From the NCBI RefSeq assembly GCF_963576615.1, contig NC_088717.1, forward strand, positions 27,748,213 to 27,812,212: 64,000 nucleotides of DNA, read 5' to 3'. A model generated the notes under the pieces. It did not search any database, was not told where the DNA came from, and saw nothing but the letters and a program-made list of their open reading frames with translations. This document shows, one piece after another, positions 25,701 to 32,001 of the stretch. A program made the position numbers and the translations under genes. The number at the start of each line of letters is the position of its first letter. Within the stretch, counting starts at the first letter, position 1. The stretch is from Watersipora subatra. Lineage: Eukaryota; Bryozoa; Gymnolaemata; Cheilostomatida; Watersiporidae.

Positions 25701-28602
25701 GGATGTTCAAGCATCTCTTAAAAATAAACCTACGCCATACTACATGGGAGTTCAAATCTTTCTTTCTCAGAGGGATGCTAAGTTATGCTGCATGAGCTAA
25801 CACCATACTTATTGCCTTTTGAACACGCACAATGGGCAGAAGCAAAGATATAGACAGAAAGATACAAAATCAGCTGGAATTCTTTTTATTAACCTCAGGT
25901 ATGCAGCTGAGTAAGTTACTGGCTATGTTGTAGTATTATTATAAACATACTAAAAAGTTGTAACTTTTTGTTAAGCCGAAACTAGCCAATAACCATATAA
26001 TAGGAATAAGATGATAAAGAAATTATATGACAAAAGTCAATATTTTACAATGCTTGTATACTAGGTAAGATTCTTGGATGCTAGGTATTCACAGATAGAG
26101 CTGGCTTACTTTAATTGATGTCAGAATACACATGATATATGTACACGCAAGCTTGTTATACTTGTTACTCTAGCAAGCTCTCTAATTCTTTTAAACCTAA
26201 GCTCATTTAGAATCATTCAAATAAATTCTAGACATCTCAAATTATTTAGAAGCTTTTAGAATCTTATAAACCGTGTTATCAGCTTCAAAAAGAACAGTCA
26301 CTTTGCTGACATAGTTGTTAACCCACTGCAACAGCCTTACAATCTGTAAACAGCTAGATGCTCTAGAAAAGCAAACCTACCGAGTAGTAAGAACTTGGTC
26401 TATCTTCTTCTGTAACTATTTTGCCTTCACCTTTTTTTAATGACATCACATCACTTAACACGCCATTTCCTGAGAAAATCTTGACCTGGTAGTAGAAAAC
26501 GATTTAAAACAGCTGATTTCTATATTCATCAGAGTCTATCATCAGCACTTGCAAAACAGAAAGAACCTCATACCTTCTGGAAGATATAAAGACTTTACAG
26601 AGAGAAGCTCTCAAATGGTGGGAAATACTATACAACTTTTGGCCACAGACAAGTTATAAAGTTAATATTTTTAGCTGTTGCTTCCTATTTACGATCTATA
26701 AAATATACCAAACTGGACAGCTTACTGAATCCGAGACCGGTATTCAACATCTATAATAATTTTGGCACTCACACATCTTTACAGTGAGAACAAACTAGCA
26801 ATAAATTTTTAAGCCATCAATCACTAACAAAAGTCGAAGCCAGCAATAACTTATGGGAAAGACTGCAAGTCTTTTTTAAAATATTTTAAACATACAGGCA
26901 TTAAACGTGAATATTTATGTTGGCTTCTTCTCAAATTCAGCCTATTTTTGGAGACAGTGACAGCTGATAAAAATTCATCTGTCGCTCAATTGACCAGATA
27001 TTTGATTTATTGAAAAAATATAACAAAATGAAAATATTGTTGTGTATGCAGATTATAGTGAAAGATTTACTTTGATGCATAAAGCGCATCATTCTTGCAA
27101 CCATGATAAATTACTCTAACAAAGTCTTAAAATATTCTTTGCAGTAGTCACAGAATACAGTTTATGCCTGTCAAAGCAAACATTAACTTTGGTTGTATTT
27201 TTGCACCAATACTAGCAATAGCCTCGGTACAGTCACAAAAAGGTAACACTCAGCCACAGGTTGATCTATTATAAAAGCTAACATCACTGCGCAAAGCATG
27301 AGGATAGATCTATGAGTACTGTGCAATACATGAAGATAGGTGTATGAGTACTGCACATTATATGAGAATAGATCTATGGGTACTGCTCAATACATAAGGA
27401 TAGATCTATGATTACTGCACAAAGCATGAGGACAGATCTATAAGTACTGCGCAATACATGAGGATAGATCTATAAGTACCGCGCATTATATGAAGATAGA
27501 TCTATGAATATTGACAAATGCATGGAGACCCTGATTTGTTGACTGAATCTATTGACTGAGTCTATTTGGTGACGTAGGTAAACAGCCGTAGTACTGAACT
27601 AAATTGGGCTAATAATTGTTGGTGACATTTCAGGTGTATGGATACATAACAAAACAGTCACTAATATTGCAAGATTTAGAAAGAAATGACAGTTATCAGA
27701 GAAATAGTCTCTGAGGAGTTTATTTTGCCCATGGCAACATCACTGTACGTACCTCCGAATAATCATAAACATCTAAAAATAAGTGCAAAATTATAACATT
27801 ATAGGCTTACTAGAGCTCTATTCTCAGACTAAATGAGTCTAGACTCAAGGTATCATACTTACGCTAGAGAGAGAAGAGTGGATGTTGTTGTTGGTGAGAG
27901 AGATAAGGACACGGTTGGCTTGTTTACCAGTTACCAACAACCCAACCTGCGACTCTGTCAAGTTCACAAATAGTAAGTACTCGATGCTAACTGATCACCA
28001 CACATATGACAAACATCGTTTTCTATTTCACCACATCATCATACTACATCCACCAACATATGTTTCAGTTTATAAACTTTCCGTTGCTACAACCTTTAAT
28101 TCACTATCCTGACTCCTCCACAATACTATTAGATTACCGCAATACATTTACATTACCAAATTTTAAACACGTTTGTTCCAGAAACATGTTCAATAATTCC
28201 TGATTTCTGTTTTGTCATTTTTTTAAATTTTTCTTTTGGCATTTAACAAAAAGCATCATTTTGTTGGTTACTAATCTTTACTATAAAAAGAGTCGTGTCT
28301 GTCTGTCTGTCCAAAGTCATGCTAAGAGTTACTATAGCAGCTATAGTTACTATAGATACTATAGTACGAGTTAGTTACTATAGTTACAATAGTTACTGTA
28401 CGATAGGACAGCGTAATAGTTACTATCAAAAGTTGTAAAAACATATCAGGCAATTCTTAAACATGAATGTTTCAAGACTGTGACTGTTAATGTAAAAGAT
28501 ATAGCTACCTCGGCTAAGAAGCTCTGCTAAGTACTGCTCATTAGAACATCCAGGAGCTGATATTGAGAGTAAGAAGAGAGAGACAAAAACAATTAAAGGC
28601 AT
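5706..28602 (-). CDS. Secreted IgGFc-binding-domain protein with DNDCDG metal-binding repeats (gene span)
   Basis: A minus-strand gene of at least 16 exons. The predicted protein starts with a hydrophobic signal peptide ([16 protein letters not shown]). It continues through a domain of roughly 550 residues that resembles the N-terminal domain of IgGFc-binding protein (FCGBP): GDLTGT followed by an ISVVVG strand, a [10 protein letters not shown] segment matching the family's VEQLLP region, and a GTHRLRM strand near the end. It then has [15 protein letters not shown] and [12 protein letters not shown], the calcium/copper-binding-like DNDCDG motif often found after this domain in invertebrate proteins, and a Cys-rich tail. 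It is probably extracellular, in mucus, matrix or immunity, by family analogy only. Most exon phases match; junctions 3/4 and 6/7 do not, so small exons are probably missing. The last exon ends in an open donor and the stop codon is not located. Introns hold LINE, retroposon and satellite sequence. Confidence 0.82.
6185..6391 (-). CDS. IgGFc-type gene exon 15, second acidic motif and Cys-rich part
   Basis: The acceptor is AAGCAG|ACGATG and the donor GGC|GTAAGC. It encodes [15 protein letters not shown] followed by a run of closely spaced cysteines ([20 protein letters not shown]), an EGF- or EB-like small domain. Confidence 0.78.
6400..7900. other. Intron between exons 14 and 15
   Basis: It contains a purine-rich GAGAGA/GAAA tract at about 6430-6545 and otherwise unremarkable sequence. 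The ORFs here look like chance. Confidence 0.5.
7917..8043 (-). CDS. IgGFc-type gene exon 14, DNDCDG motif
   Basis: The acceptor is TTATAG|CAAGGA and the donor AGAG|GTACTT. It encodes [15 protein letters not shown], the acidic metal-binding motif (as in MopE-type copper-binding repeats) that often follows IgGFc domains in invertebrates. A donor at TAT|GTGAAC is also possible, but the later one gives the correct phase for exon 15. Confidence 0.82.
8372..8583 (-). repeat. Tandem triplication of exon 13 3' end and donor
   Basis: Three diverged copies of a 78-81 bp segment start (minus strand) at 8583, 8505 and 8424, each opening with GTGATGT. The first two each include a donor-like CAGGTGAG. 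The first copy is coding in exon 13; the third is cut off near 8372. Confidence 0.75.
8521..8643 (-). CDS. IgGFc-type gene exon 13
   Basis: The acceptor is GTTGCAG|GTTTTA and the donor TTCAG|GTGAGT, 41 codons, phase 0 on both sides. It encodes [20 protein letters not shown], the last strand pair of the domain. Its 3' end and donor belong to a segment tandemly present three times (8372-8583). Confidence 0.82.
9043..9176 (-). CDS. IgGFc-type gene exon 12
   Basis: The acceptor is ATTGCAG|AAGATG and the donor AAG|GTCAGT. It encodes [20 protein letters not shown] and [10 protein letters not shown]. The ORF reads on past the donor to 8851, but exon 13 continues the family pattern better. Confidence 0.78.
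9474..9568. repeat. 21-bp repeat containing CCATGG/GGTCACC
   Basis: About four and a half copies of ACCATGGTCACCAGTGTTGTT. Each unit carries an NcoI-type palindrome and a BstEII-type GGTCACC. Confidence 0.85.
9600..11600. repeat. 65-bp satellite array, about 30 units
   Basis: The unit starts GGTTGTTTATACTTGTACAT and repeats every 65 bases. Variant units (GTCATTTATAC with TTTAGCTGCACAT) recur 260 bases apart near 10590 and 10850, showing a four-unit higher-order duplication. The array fills the intron between IgGFc-type exons 11 and 12. Confidence 0.92.
11635..11803 (-). CDS. IgGFc-type gene exon 11
   Basis: The acceptor is TTGTACAG|GTTGTC and the donor ATTAG|GTAAGA. It encodes [20 protein letters not shown] and an [16 protein letters not shown] stretch typical of the late part of the domain. 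The 65-bp satellite starts about 35 bases after its donor. Confidence 0.82.
12339..12523. repeat. 15-bp repeat (TCTCACATGGTTGTG)
   Basis: About 12 copies, some with one base added or lost. The apparent Cys/Leu/Trp-rich ORFs over it are repeat artefacts. Confidence 0.9.
12774..12877 (-). CDS. IgGFc-type gene exon 10
   Basis: The acceptor is TTTTTAG|GAGTTG and the donor CTG|GTGAGT, 34 codons. It encodes [19 protein letters not shown]. The preceding intron (12878-18962) is the longest in the gene and carries LINE sequence. Confidence 0.8.
13110..13200 (+). mobile_element. Degraded head of CCCGG-type retroposon
   Basis: CTAGCTGAATGCCAGACATTGCACAAGTAATAAAAA is a decayed version of the family head (key positions CTAGCTG, GCCnGnCATTGC, AAGTAATAAAA). 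A decayed tRNA-like segment, CAGTGGTTAGTGCATGG with TTTAATTCCAGT, lies at 13425-13490 and may be its 3' part. Confidence 0.4.
13597..13787. repeat. AT dinucleotide-rich microsatellite
   Basis: Long (TA)n interrupted by two ACAGCTCGC blocks within ATACATGTAT palindromes. Confidence 0.9.
13793..13960 (+). mobile_element. 3' end of a non-LTR retrotransposon ORF
   Basis: In the plus frame ending at the TAG at 13876-13878, the sequence encodes [19 protein letters not shown] followed by LPGLW and a stop, a C-terminus I recognise from a widespread invertebrate LINE family. About 60 bases of 3' sequence follow before an AT tail. It is strongly 5' truncated and its first 18 bases are inverted relative to 13819-13836. 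Confidence 0.65.
14081..14350. repeat. Perfect 10-bp repeat, 27 copies
   Basis: AACTGGCTTT repeated 27 times with no mismatch over 270 bases. Such homogeneity points to very recent expansion, or to assembly from a collapsed or idealised repeat. Confidence 0.95.
14530..18130 (-). mobile_element. Degenerate non-LTR retrotransposon (LINE)
   Basis: Read on the minus strand, this is one LINE broken by stops and frameshifts. An N-terminal basic region lies around 17160-17890. At 16500-16800 comes the reverse transcriptase entry ([20 protein letters not shown]). At 15975-16250 come the [13 protein letters not shown] motif and the catalytic box LFMDDLKV, with FMDD at 15987-15998. A C-terminal segment at 14690-14850 has a [17 protein letters not shown] strand. 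The 3' end near 14440-14500 is a TAA-rich tail. It lies in the IgGFc-type gene's largest intron, in that gene's orientation. It is not functional; the clade is not assigned. Confidence 0.75.
18131..18960. other. Intronic sequence without recognisable features
   Basis: A short AATAATAATTATTGTTATTATTA tract follows the LINE 5' end (18152-18175). Nothing else was recognised before exon 9. Confidence 0.4.
18963..19143 (-). CDS. IgGFc-type gene exon 9, core motif
   Basis: The acceptor is CCTTTAG|ATAAGC and the donor GAAG|GTAGAT. It encodes [19 protein letters not shown], then [20 protein letters not shown]. This is the equivalent of the FCGBP VEQLLPTSAWGxxYVVPP segment and the best family diagnostic in this gene. 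Confidence 0.85.
19415..19559 (-). CDS. IgGFc-type gene exon 8
   Basis: The acceptor is TTTTTAG|CCTAC and the donor ATT|GTAAGT, 48 codons. It holds the [20 protein letters not shown] strand pair and the VSGDLTGTI motif, a hallmark of this domain (LSGTRVTS in FCGBP). Confidence 0.82.
19600..19890. repeat. 17-18 bp degenerate repeat (GGTATATCAACTCTGGA)
   Basis: About 15 imperfect copies of a unit around AACTCTGGAGGTATATC. It begins about 40 bases upstream of exon 8 on the gene strand. Confidence 0.8.
20285..20357 (-). CDS. IgGFc-type gene exon 7, starting inside a satellite unit
   Basis: Encodes [20 protein letters not shown] and leaves at GAGAC|GTACGT in phase 2, matching exon 8. The best acceptor is TGTACAG|CTGAATATG, which is exactly a unit of the 14-bp array lying immediately upstream on this strand. 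The phase does not fit exon 6 directly. Confidence 0.6.
20350..21836. repeat. 14-bp satellite (CAGCTGTACATATT), about 106 units
   Basis: Units alternate between CAGCTGTACATATT and CAGCTGTACATACT with rarer variants (GAGCTG, TGCACA, TGTAAA). The variant order around 20625-20960 recurs around 21225-21560, showing a higher-order duplication of about 600 bases. ORFs of up to 389 codons cross it because 14 is not a multiple of 3 and no frame contains a stop. On the gene strand each unit contains TGTACAG followed by CTGAATATG, the acceptor used for exon 7. Confidence 0.93.
22121..22500. repeat. 36-bp repeat (ATCTAAATACACTGTATATT...)
   Basis: About ten copies of a 36-bp unit with CTAAATACACTGTATATTG and TACCTCAGTAA cores. 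More diverged relatives extend upstream to about 21985. Confidence 0.88.
22796..22874 (-). CDS. IgGFc-type gene exon 6
   Basis: The acceptor is TCAAAG|T and the donor TTT|GTAAGT. It encodes [19 protein letters not shown] and corresponds to the GTEYFV region of the domain. It joins exon 5 in phase 2 and ends in phase 0. Confidence 0.7.
22957..23042. repeat. 30-bp repeat, about three copies
   Basis: The unit TTGCACTTGTAACTGTAGCG plus CTCGCTGCCA is repeated three times in the intron between exons 5 and 6. Confidence 0.85.
23361..23505 (-). CDS. IgGFc-type gene exon 5
   Basis: The acceptor is TTTTTAG|ACAAG and the donor CGAT|GTAAGT. It encodes [18 protein letters not shown], matching the family's repeated strand pattern (VLVxAxxxISVxxLSS). 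It enters in phase 1 and leaves in phase 2. Confidence 0.75.
23586..23630 (-). CDS. IgGFc-type gene exon 4 (start uncertain)
   Basis: Encodes [13 protein letters not shown] before a G|GTGTAAGT donor in phase 1. All nearby AG acceptors give a phase-1 start, whereas exon 3 ends in phase 0. A short exon is probably missing between them, or this start is wrong. Confidence 0.5.
23935..24440. repeat. 25-bp minisatellite, about 20 units
   Basis: The unit is AATACTACAAGTCAACAATG plus TAAGC. Two alternating subtypes (ACATGTCAACA, ACAAGTCAACA) and a TCCACACTG variant recur about every 125 bases, suggesting multi-unit duplications. Confidence 0.9.
24830..25237 (-). mobile_element. CCCGG-type retroposon, copy C
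   Basis: On the minus strand it begins CTAGCTGTGCTACCCGGCGT, a near-perfect head. Near 24850-24900 it has AATAGTTGTAGCTGG-like and ACTTTGAGAAATATAT sequence matching the 3' end of copy F. It shares the CACATTGCCAATGG segment (24998-25011, minus) with copies D and F. Confidence 0.65.
25243..25690 (+). mobile_element. CCCGG-type retroposon, copy D
   Basis: It begins CTAGCGGAATACCCAGCGTT, five bases from copy C in head-to-head arrangement. It shares GCCTGGCACATTGCCAATGG with C and F. Internally it has two strong hairpins: 25448-25510 (TATGCGTA..TTTCACTCAC paired with GTGAGTGAAA..TACGCATA) and 25521-25557 (AATTCATTGGAC with GTCCAATGAATT). Confidence 0.6.
26381..26485 (-). CDS. IgGFc-type gene exon 3
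   Basis: The acceptor is TACCAG|GTCAAG and the donor TCG|GTAGGT, 35 codons, phase 0 on both sides. It encodes [20 protein letters not shown] and continues to a SSYYS end, as expected within the domain. Confidence 0.75.
27290..27520. repeat. About 32-bp degenerate minisatellite
   Basis: Seven imperfect copies containing GGATAGATCTATGAGTACTG and CAATACATGA. Confidence 0.8.
27863..27990 (-). CDS. IgGFc-type gene exon 2
   Basis: The acceptor is GATCAG|TTAGC and the donor AGC|GTAAGT. It encodes [20 protein letters not shown] and the following strand, the start of the IgGFc-binding domain (compare the family pattern EF-hydrophobic-x-L...LLVTG). It joins exon 1 in phase 1 and leaves in phase 0. 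Confidence 0.8.
27995..28240 (+). repeat. Dispersed repeat, member of an inverted pair
   Basis: About 240 bases match the reverse complement of 32080-32310. Shared landmarks are CAAACATCGTTTTCT, CATACTACATCCACCA and AAACACGTTTGTTCC. It begins a few bases upstream of the IgGFc-type exon 2 acceptor on that gene's strand. No coding content. Confidence 0.75.
28260..28420. repeat. Simple repeats: GTCT tract and TAGTTACTATAG
   Basis: A short (GTCT)n at 28298-28314 is followed by repeated TTACTATAG/ACTATAGTT motifs forming local inverted repeats. Confidence 0.55.
28509..28602 (-). CDS. IgGFc-type gene exon 1, signal peptide
   Basis: The first in-frame ATG is at 28602; an upstream TTG in the same frame is not needed. 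Residues 1-16 form a hydrophobic signal sequence, with a mature start near APGC. The donor is GAG|GTAGCT and the exon ends in phase 1. Confidence 0.75.
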
Positions 28603-28724
28603 GATGTGAGCCAAGGTGATGAGAACCTTGTGTCACGAAATTGCTGTTAACCTCGCGCATGACTGTGTCAACAATTGAGCCAACACAGACCGTTGCCTTA
28701 TAGGTGGGACAGGATACGCTCTGC

Positions 28725-28860
28725 TCGTAGCTAAAGCTGTTAGTAACAGCTACTAACAGTTAGTAGCTAACTGTCAGTAGCTGTTATTTGCGCTGTTGTG
28801 TAGATGGTATTAGTAATAGGCTAGTACCATCTAGTAAGTTCTAGATGGTTCTGCAAAAGC
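28725..28860. repeat. Clustered short inverted repeats (AGCTGTTAGTAACAGCT)
   Basis: AGCTGTTAGTAACAGCT is a 17-base palindrome around a central base. It is followed by further AACAGTTAG/CTAACTGT arms, giving a compact set of alternative hairpins between the divergent host genes. Confidence 0.6.
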
Positions 28861-28879
28861 TAAGTCAGAGTACTTGGAG

Positions 28880-29350
28880 AAACCACATTCAAGTTCTAAT
28901 AATTCCAACAGAGTGCAAAGTTCATTGAAGCAGCGCTGCTGTTAAAAATTGATAAGAAACTTGAGGGTGTAAAATTAAATTAAGCCAACAGTAAAGATTT
29001 AAGCTAGGTTAGAATAAACCTTTCCTATTGTGTTTTAGAGTAGGTTATGCCTCATGACTGCCATGACCTTGGCCTGACCTTGGTGCATAAAAGGTCTTAC
29101 AAGGACCATGAGTATACTATTTGTGCAATTCTACCATTACTCGTATATGACCTTTTAACCTTTTAACCATTAACATTGTCTGGCATAAGATGTTCTTTAT
29201 TTGAGGTATTTTTGAGAAACCAAGGTCAAAATAGATGTTCCAACGTTTGGCTGCAAATGCCTACGGATAAAGGGCAAAAACAATACCTGTAGGTGACAAT
29301 GTGTTTGTTTCTTACTCATAGGGTTCCACTGGCAGCTGTTACAGATAACT
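28880..29350 (+). pseudogene. Duplicated MTARC terminal exon with flanks, broken
   Basis: This segment aligns along its length with 39770-40230, which contains the last exon of the MTARC gene and its upstream intron. Shared landmarks are GAAGCAGCGCTGCTGTTAAA, TATGCCTCATGACTG and GACCTTGGCCTGACCTTGG. The exon-like part (about 29210-29325) keeps a PTFGC-like start and GTTTCTTACTCATAG end but has an early TGA and indels, so it cannot encode the tail. It is most likely a remnant of a tandemly duplicated MTARC 3' end. Confidence 0.75.
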
Positions 29351-29664
29351 GGAAACTGCTCCAAAGTATCAATCATTGTTGTTTCCTGTTTCCTGTGTCC
29401 TATAGGCATTGTATTTTATTATGTTATTATATTACACTATCCAAAGCCTAAGGAAGCAATAAATAGATTCAGAAACTTTTTGAGTGTGACAATTTTGCAA
29501 CAAAGTTGTTCTGCACTGGACTTTGATATATACATGTATATAGTTCAGGTATTTATATCAGTAGTCAGTATATATGTATATCTAAGCATATATTTACACA
29601 TATATCATATCTTCTATAAATATACCGATTTCTCAACACTGGTACGTGTCTCCTTTGAGCTATA

Positions 29665-30690
29665 GTTATTAAAATTCCACGCTCTGATGGGTTTGAACTC
29701 ATGACAAATGCATCCATATCCAGACACTCTACCACTGAGCTATAACCGCATATAGATCCATGATTTTATCATATGGCATATATTGTATGCACATGCTAAT
29801 TATTTTAGCAATAGGCCCACGCGCTACGATACACCTGTTAAAAATATTTTTCGTAAGATTCAACTACTATATTTGGAGTCAAGGCCAACTCTTCTCACCC
29901 GAACAATTAAATTATCTCTGTAGAAAGAGCCTCCACATTCTCTCTCCCTTCGGTCAGACAAAGACAGTACGATATCTCATTTTTACCTTTGTACCAGTAT
30001 CGAGAAGTACCAGTATCGAGAGGTACCAGTATCGAGAGGTACCAGTATCGACAGGTACCAGTATCGACAGGTACCAGTATCGACAGGTACCAGTATCGAC
30101 AGGTACCAGTATCGACAGGTACCAGTATCAAGAGGTACCAGTATCGACAGGTACCAGTATCGAGAGGTACCAGTATCGACAGGTACCAGTATCGAGAGGT
30201 ACCAGTATCGAGAGGTACCAGCATCGAGAGGTACCAGTATTGAGAGGTACCAGTATCGACAGGTACCAGTATCGAGAGGTACCAGTATCGACAGGTACCA
30301 GTATCGAGAGGTACCAGTATCGACAGGTACCAGTATCGACAGGTACCAGTATCGACAGGTACCAGTATCGACAGGTACCAGTATCAAGAGGTACCAGTAT
30401 CGACAAGTACCAGTATCGAGAGGTACCAGTATCGACAGGTACCAGTATCAAGAGGTACCAGTATCGACAGGTATCAGTCTCGTCGTATTCAAAGTTTAAA
30501 TGGATAGCTTCTGCTAGAACAGTAACATTTTTTATACCCACACACTTACTTCTATGCAATAATTGTTATTAATAATTAAAGATATTCAAGATTTTTATTA
30601 TATATTTTATTATAAAGATTTATCAATTGTATGTGCAAAGACTTTTTTATTACCCGGGCATCGCTGGATAGTACAGCTTGTATGTACATA
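29665..30690 (-). mobile_element. tRNA-related retroposon, copy E, with internal minisatellite
   Basis: Read on the minus strand it starts at about 30690 with a CCCGGGTAATAAAA head (AAGCTGTACTATCCAGCGAT) and shares TGCATAGAAGT and AAGCTATCCAT with copy B. It then enters the 16-bp array, continues with TGAGATATCGTACTGTCTTT (as in copy B), and ends in a tRNA-like module at 29675-29750: A box TAGCTCAGTGGTAGAG, B box GAGTTCAAACCC. It is the same element as 4172-4880 with an expanded centre. Confidence 0.75.
29992..30478. repeat. 16-bp minisatellite (GGTACCAGTATCGACA), about 30 units
   Basis: Units differ mainly at TCGACA, TCGAGA or TCAAGA. Because 16 is not a multiple of three and no frame stops, long ORFs run through it on both strands. 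The array lies wholly inside retroposon copy E. Confidence 0.93.
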
Positions 30691-30805
30691 TATATACGTA
30701 CATGTAGATATATATATATCCTGATCATGGATTGAAATTCTGCATCATGCAGGATATGATAAGCCCAGCACGTTACCATCTGCACTAATCAACTAACCAT
30801 CAGTG

Positions 30806-31150
30806 TCGTAGTCTGAGTACTGTGTAGTCGTAGTACTGTGTAGTCGTAGTACTGTGTAGTCGTAGTACTGCGTAGTCGTAGTTCTGCGTAGTCGTAGTAC
30901 TGCGTAGTCGTAGTCTTGCATAGTCGTAGTACTGCGTAGTCGTAGTACTGCGTAGTCGTAGTACTACGTAGTCGTAGTACTGCGTAGTCGTAGTACTGCG
31001 TAGTCGTAGTGCTGCGTAGTCGTAGTACTGCGTAGTCGTAGTACTGCGTAGTCGTAGTACTGCGTAGTCGTAGTACTGCGTAGTCGTAGTGCTGCGTAGT
31101 CGTAGTGCTGCGTAGTCGTAGTACTGCGTAGTCGTAGTACTGTGTAGTTA
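30806..31150. repeat. 16-bp minisatellite (GTAGTCGTAGTACTGC), about 21 units
   Basis: Near-uniform array with occasional TGT/TGC and GTGCTG variants, ending about 450 bases before the MTARC promoter repeats. ORFs across it are artefacts. Confidence 0.93.
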
Positions 31151-31590
31151 TCACACCTAAGGACCTCTTACGGCACACCAGACTGTCAGTGTGCTAGTAA
31201 TTATAGTTCACACTTAAGACTGTACGCTTAGATTTCGAACGTAGTTGTTACCTGCCATATGAGAAACATTCACCATGCTCCTCGCAGATTCATTGGGTGA
31301 AAGACAAGGGCTAGGCTGGCTATGAATGTTTTCAGTAACCGCTTACTTCAGTTCGTCCTATTTTTAAAATTTGTCAATTGCAATTGTAGAATTTATAAGC
31401 ATAGCCTAGGTTTAACTTATATCTGCAGAAAATATGAGTTTCTCTACTGCCAGCCTTATATGAGCAGTGCTGGGGCTACCACTCAGCTGCTAATGACAGT
31501 CATGAACCTAAACTCCTAATGACAGTCATGAACCATTGCTATCCAGTCAACTAGTAATAAACTCTTGACCTCAAAAATACTAGTGGACCC

Positions 31591-31740
31591 CTTTCCAATT
31601 TGCTGTTACTGCCTTACCCTGTTTCTCAATGGCTGTTACTGTGCTACCACCCATTTTCTCATTGGCAGTTACTCTTTTATCCTGTTTCTCATTGGCTGTT
31701 ACAGCATTACCCTGAAATCTCTTTTTTTCTTATATAACTG
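31591..31740 (+). promoter_or_regulatory. Likely MTARC promoter: four 31-bp units with CCAAT-type boxes, and TATA-like box
   Basis: Four tandem copies of a 30-32 bp unit (31591-31714) each centre on CCAATTTGCTGTTAC, CAATGGCTGTTAC or CATTGGCTGTTAC. Units 1, 3 and 4 contain CCAAT or its reverse ATTGG. A TATATAA lies at 31731-31737, about 44 bases before the ATG at 31781. The spacing suggests a core promoter with repeated NF-Y-type sites, but transcription start is inferred. Confidence 0.5.
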
Positions 31741-31780
31741 CATGTGAGTTGGACACTATTCATTTGCCTGACCCCTAGCA

Positions 31781-32001
31781 ATGAGTTCAGACTTGTCTCT
31801 AGATATACTCAAAGTGTCCACAGTCTCTCTATTCACAATTCTCATTATCTCCTTGTTCTACCGCTCAGAGAAAAAAAGATGTCATGTAGTCGGCAAAGTG
31901 AAAGAGCTAATCATATACCCTATTAAGTCATTGCCTGGACTAAGAGTAGAGAAAGCAGAATGCTCCAAGACAGGGTTGAAGTACTTCAATGTGGCTGATA
32001 G
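31781..32001 (+). CDS. MTARC: MTARC exon 1
   Basis: ATG to GATAG|GTAAGT, ending in phase 2. It encodes the membrane anchor and the start of the MOSC N-terminal domain. An ORF beginning at 31744 in another frame is a shadow. Confidence 0.9.

Noticed and set aside
29760..30572. 270-codon ORF and several minus-strand ORFs over the GGTACCAGTATCGACA array
   Set aside because: The 16-bp unit reads open in all frames on both strands and lies inside a retroposon.
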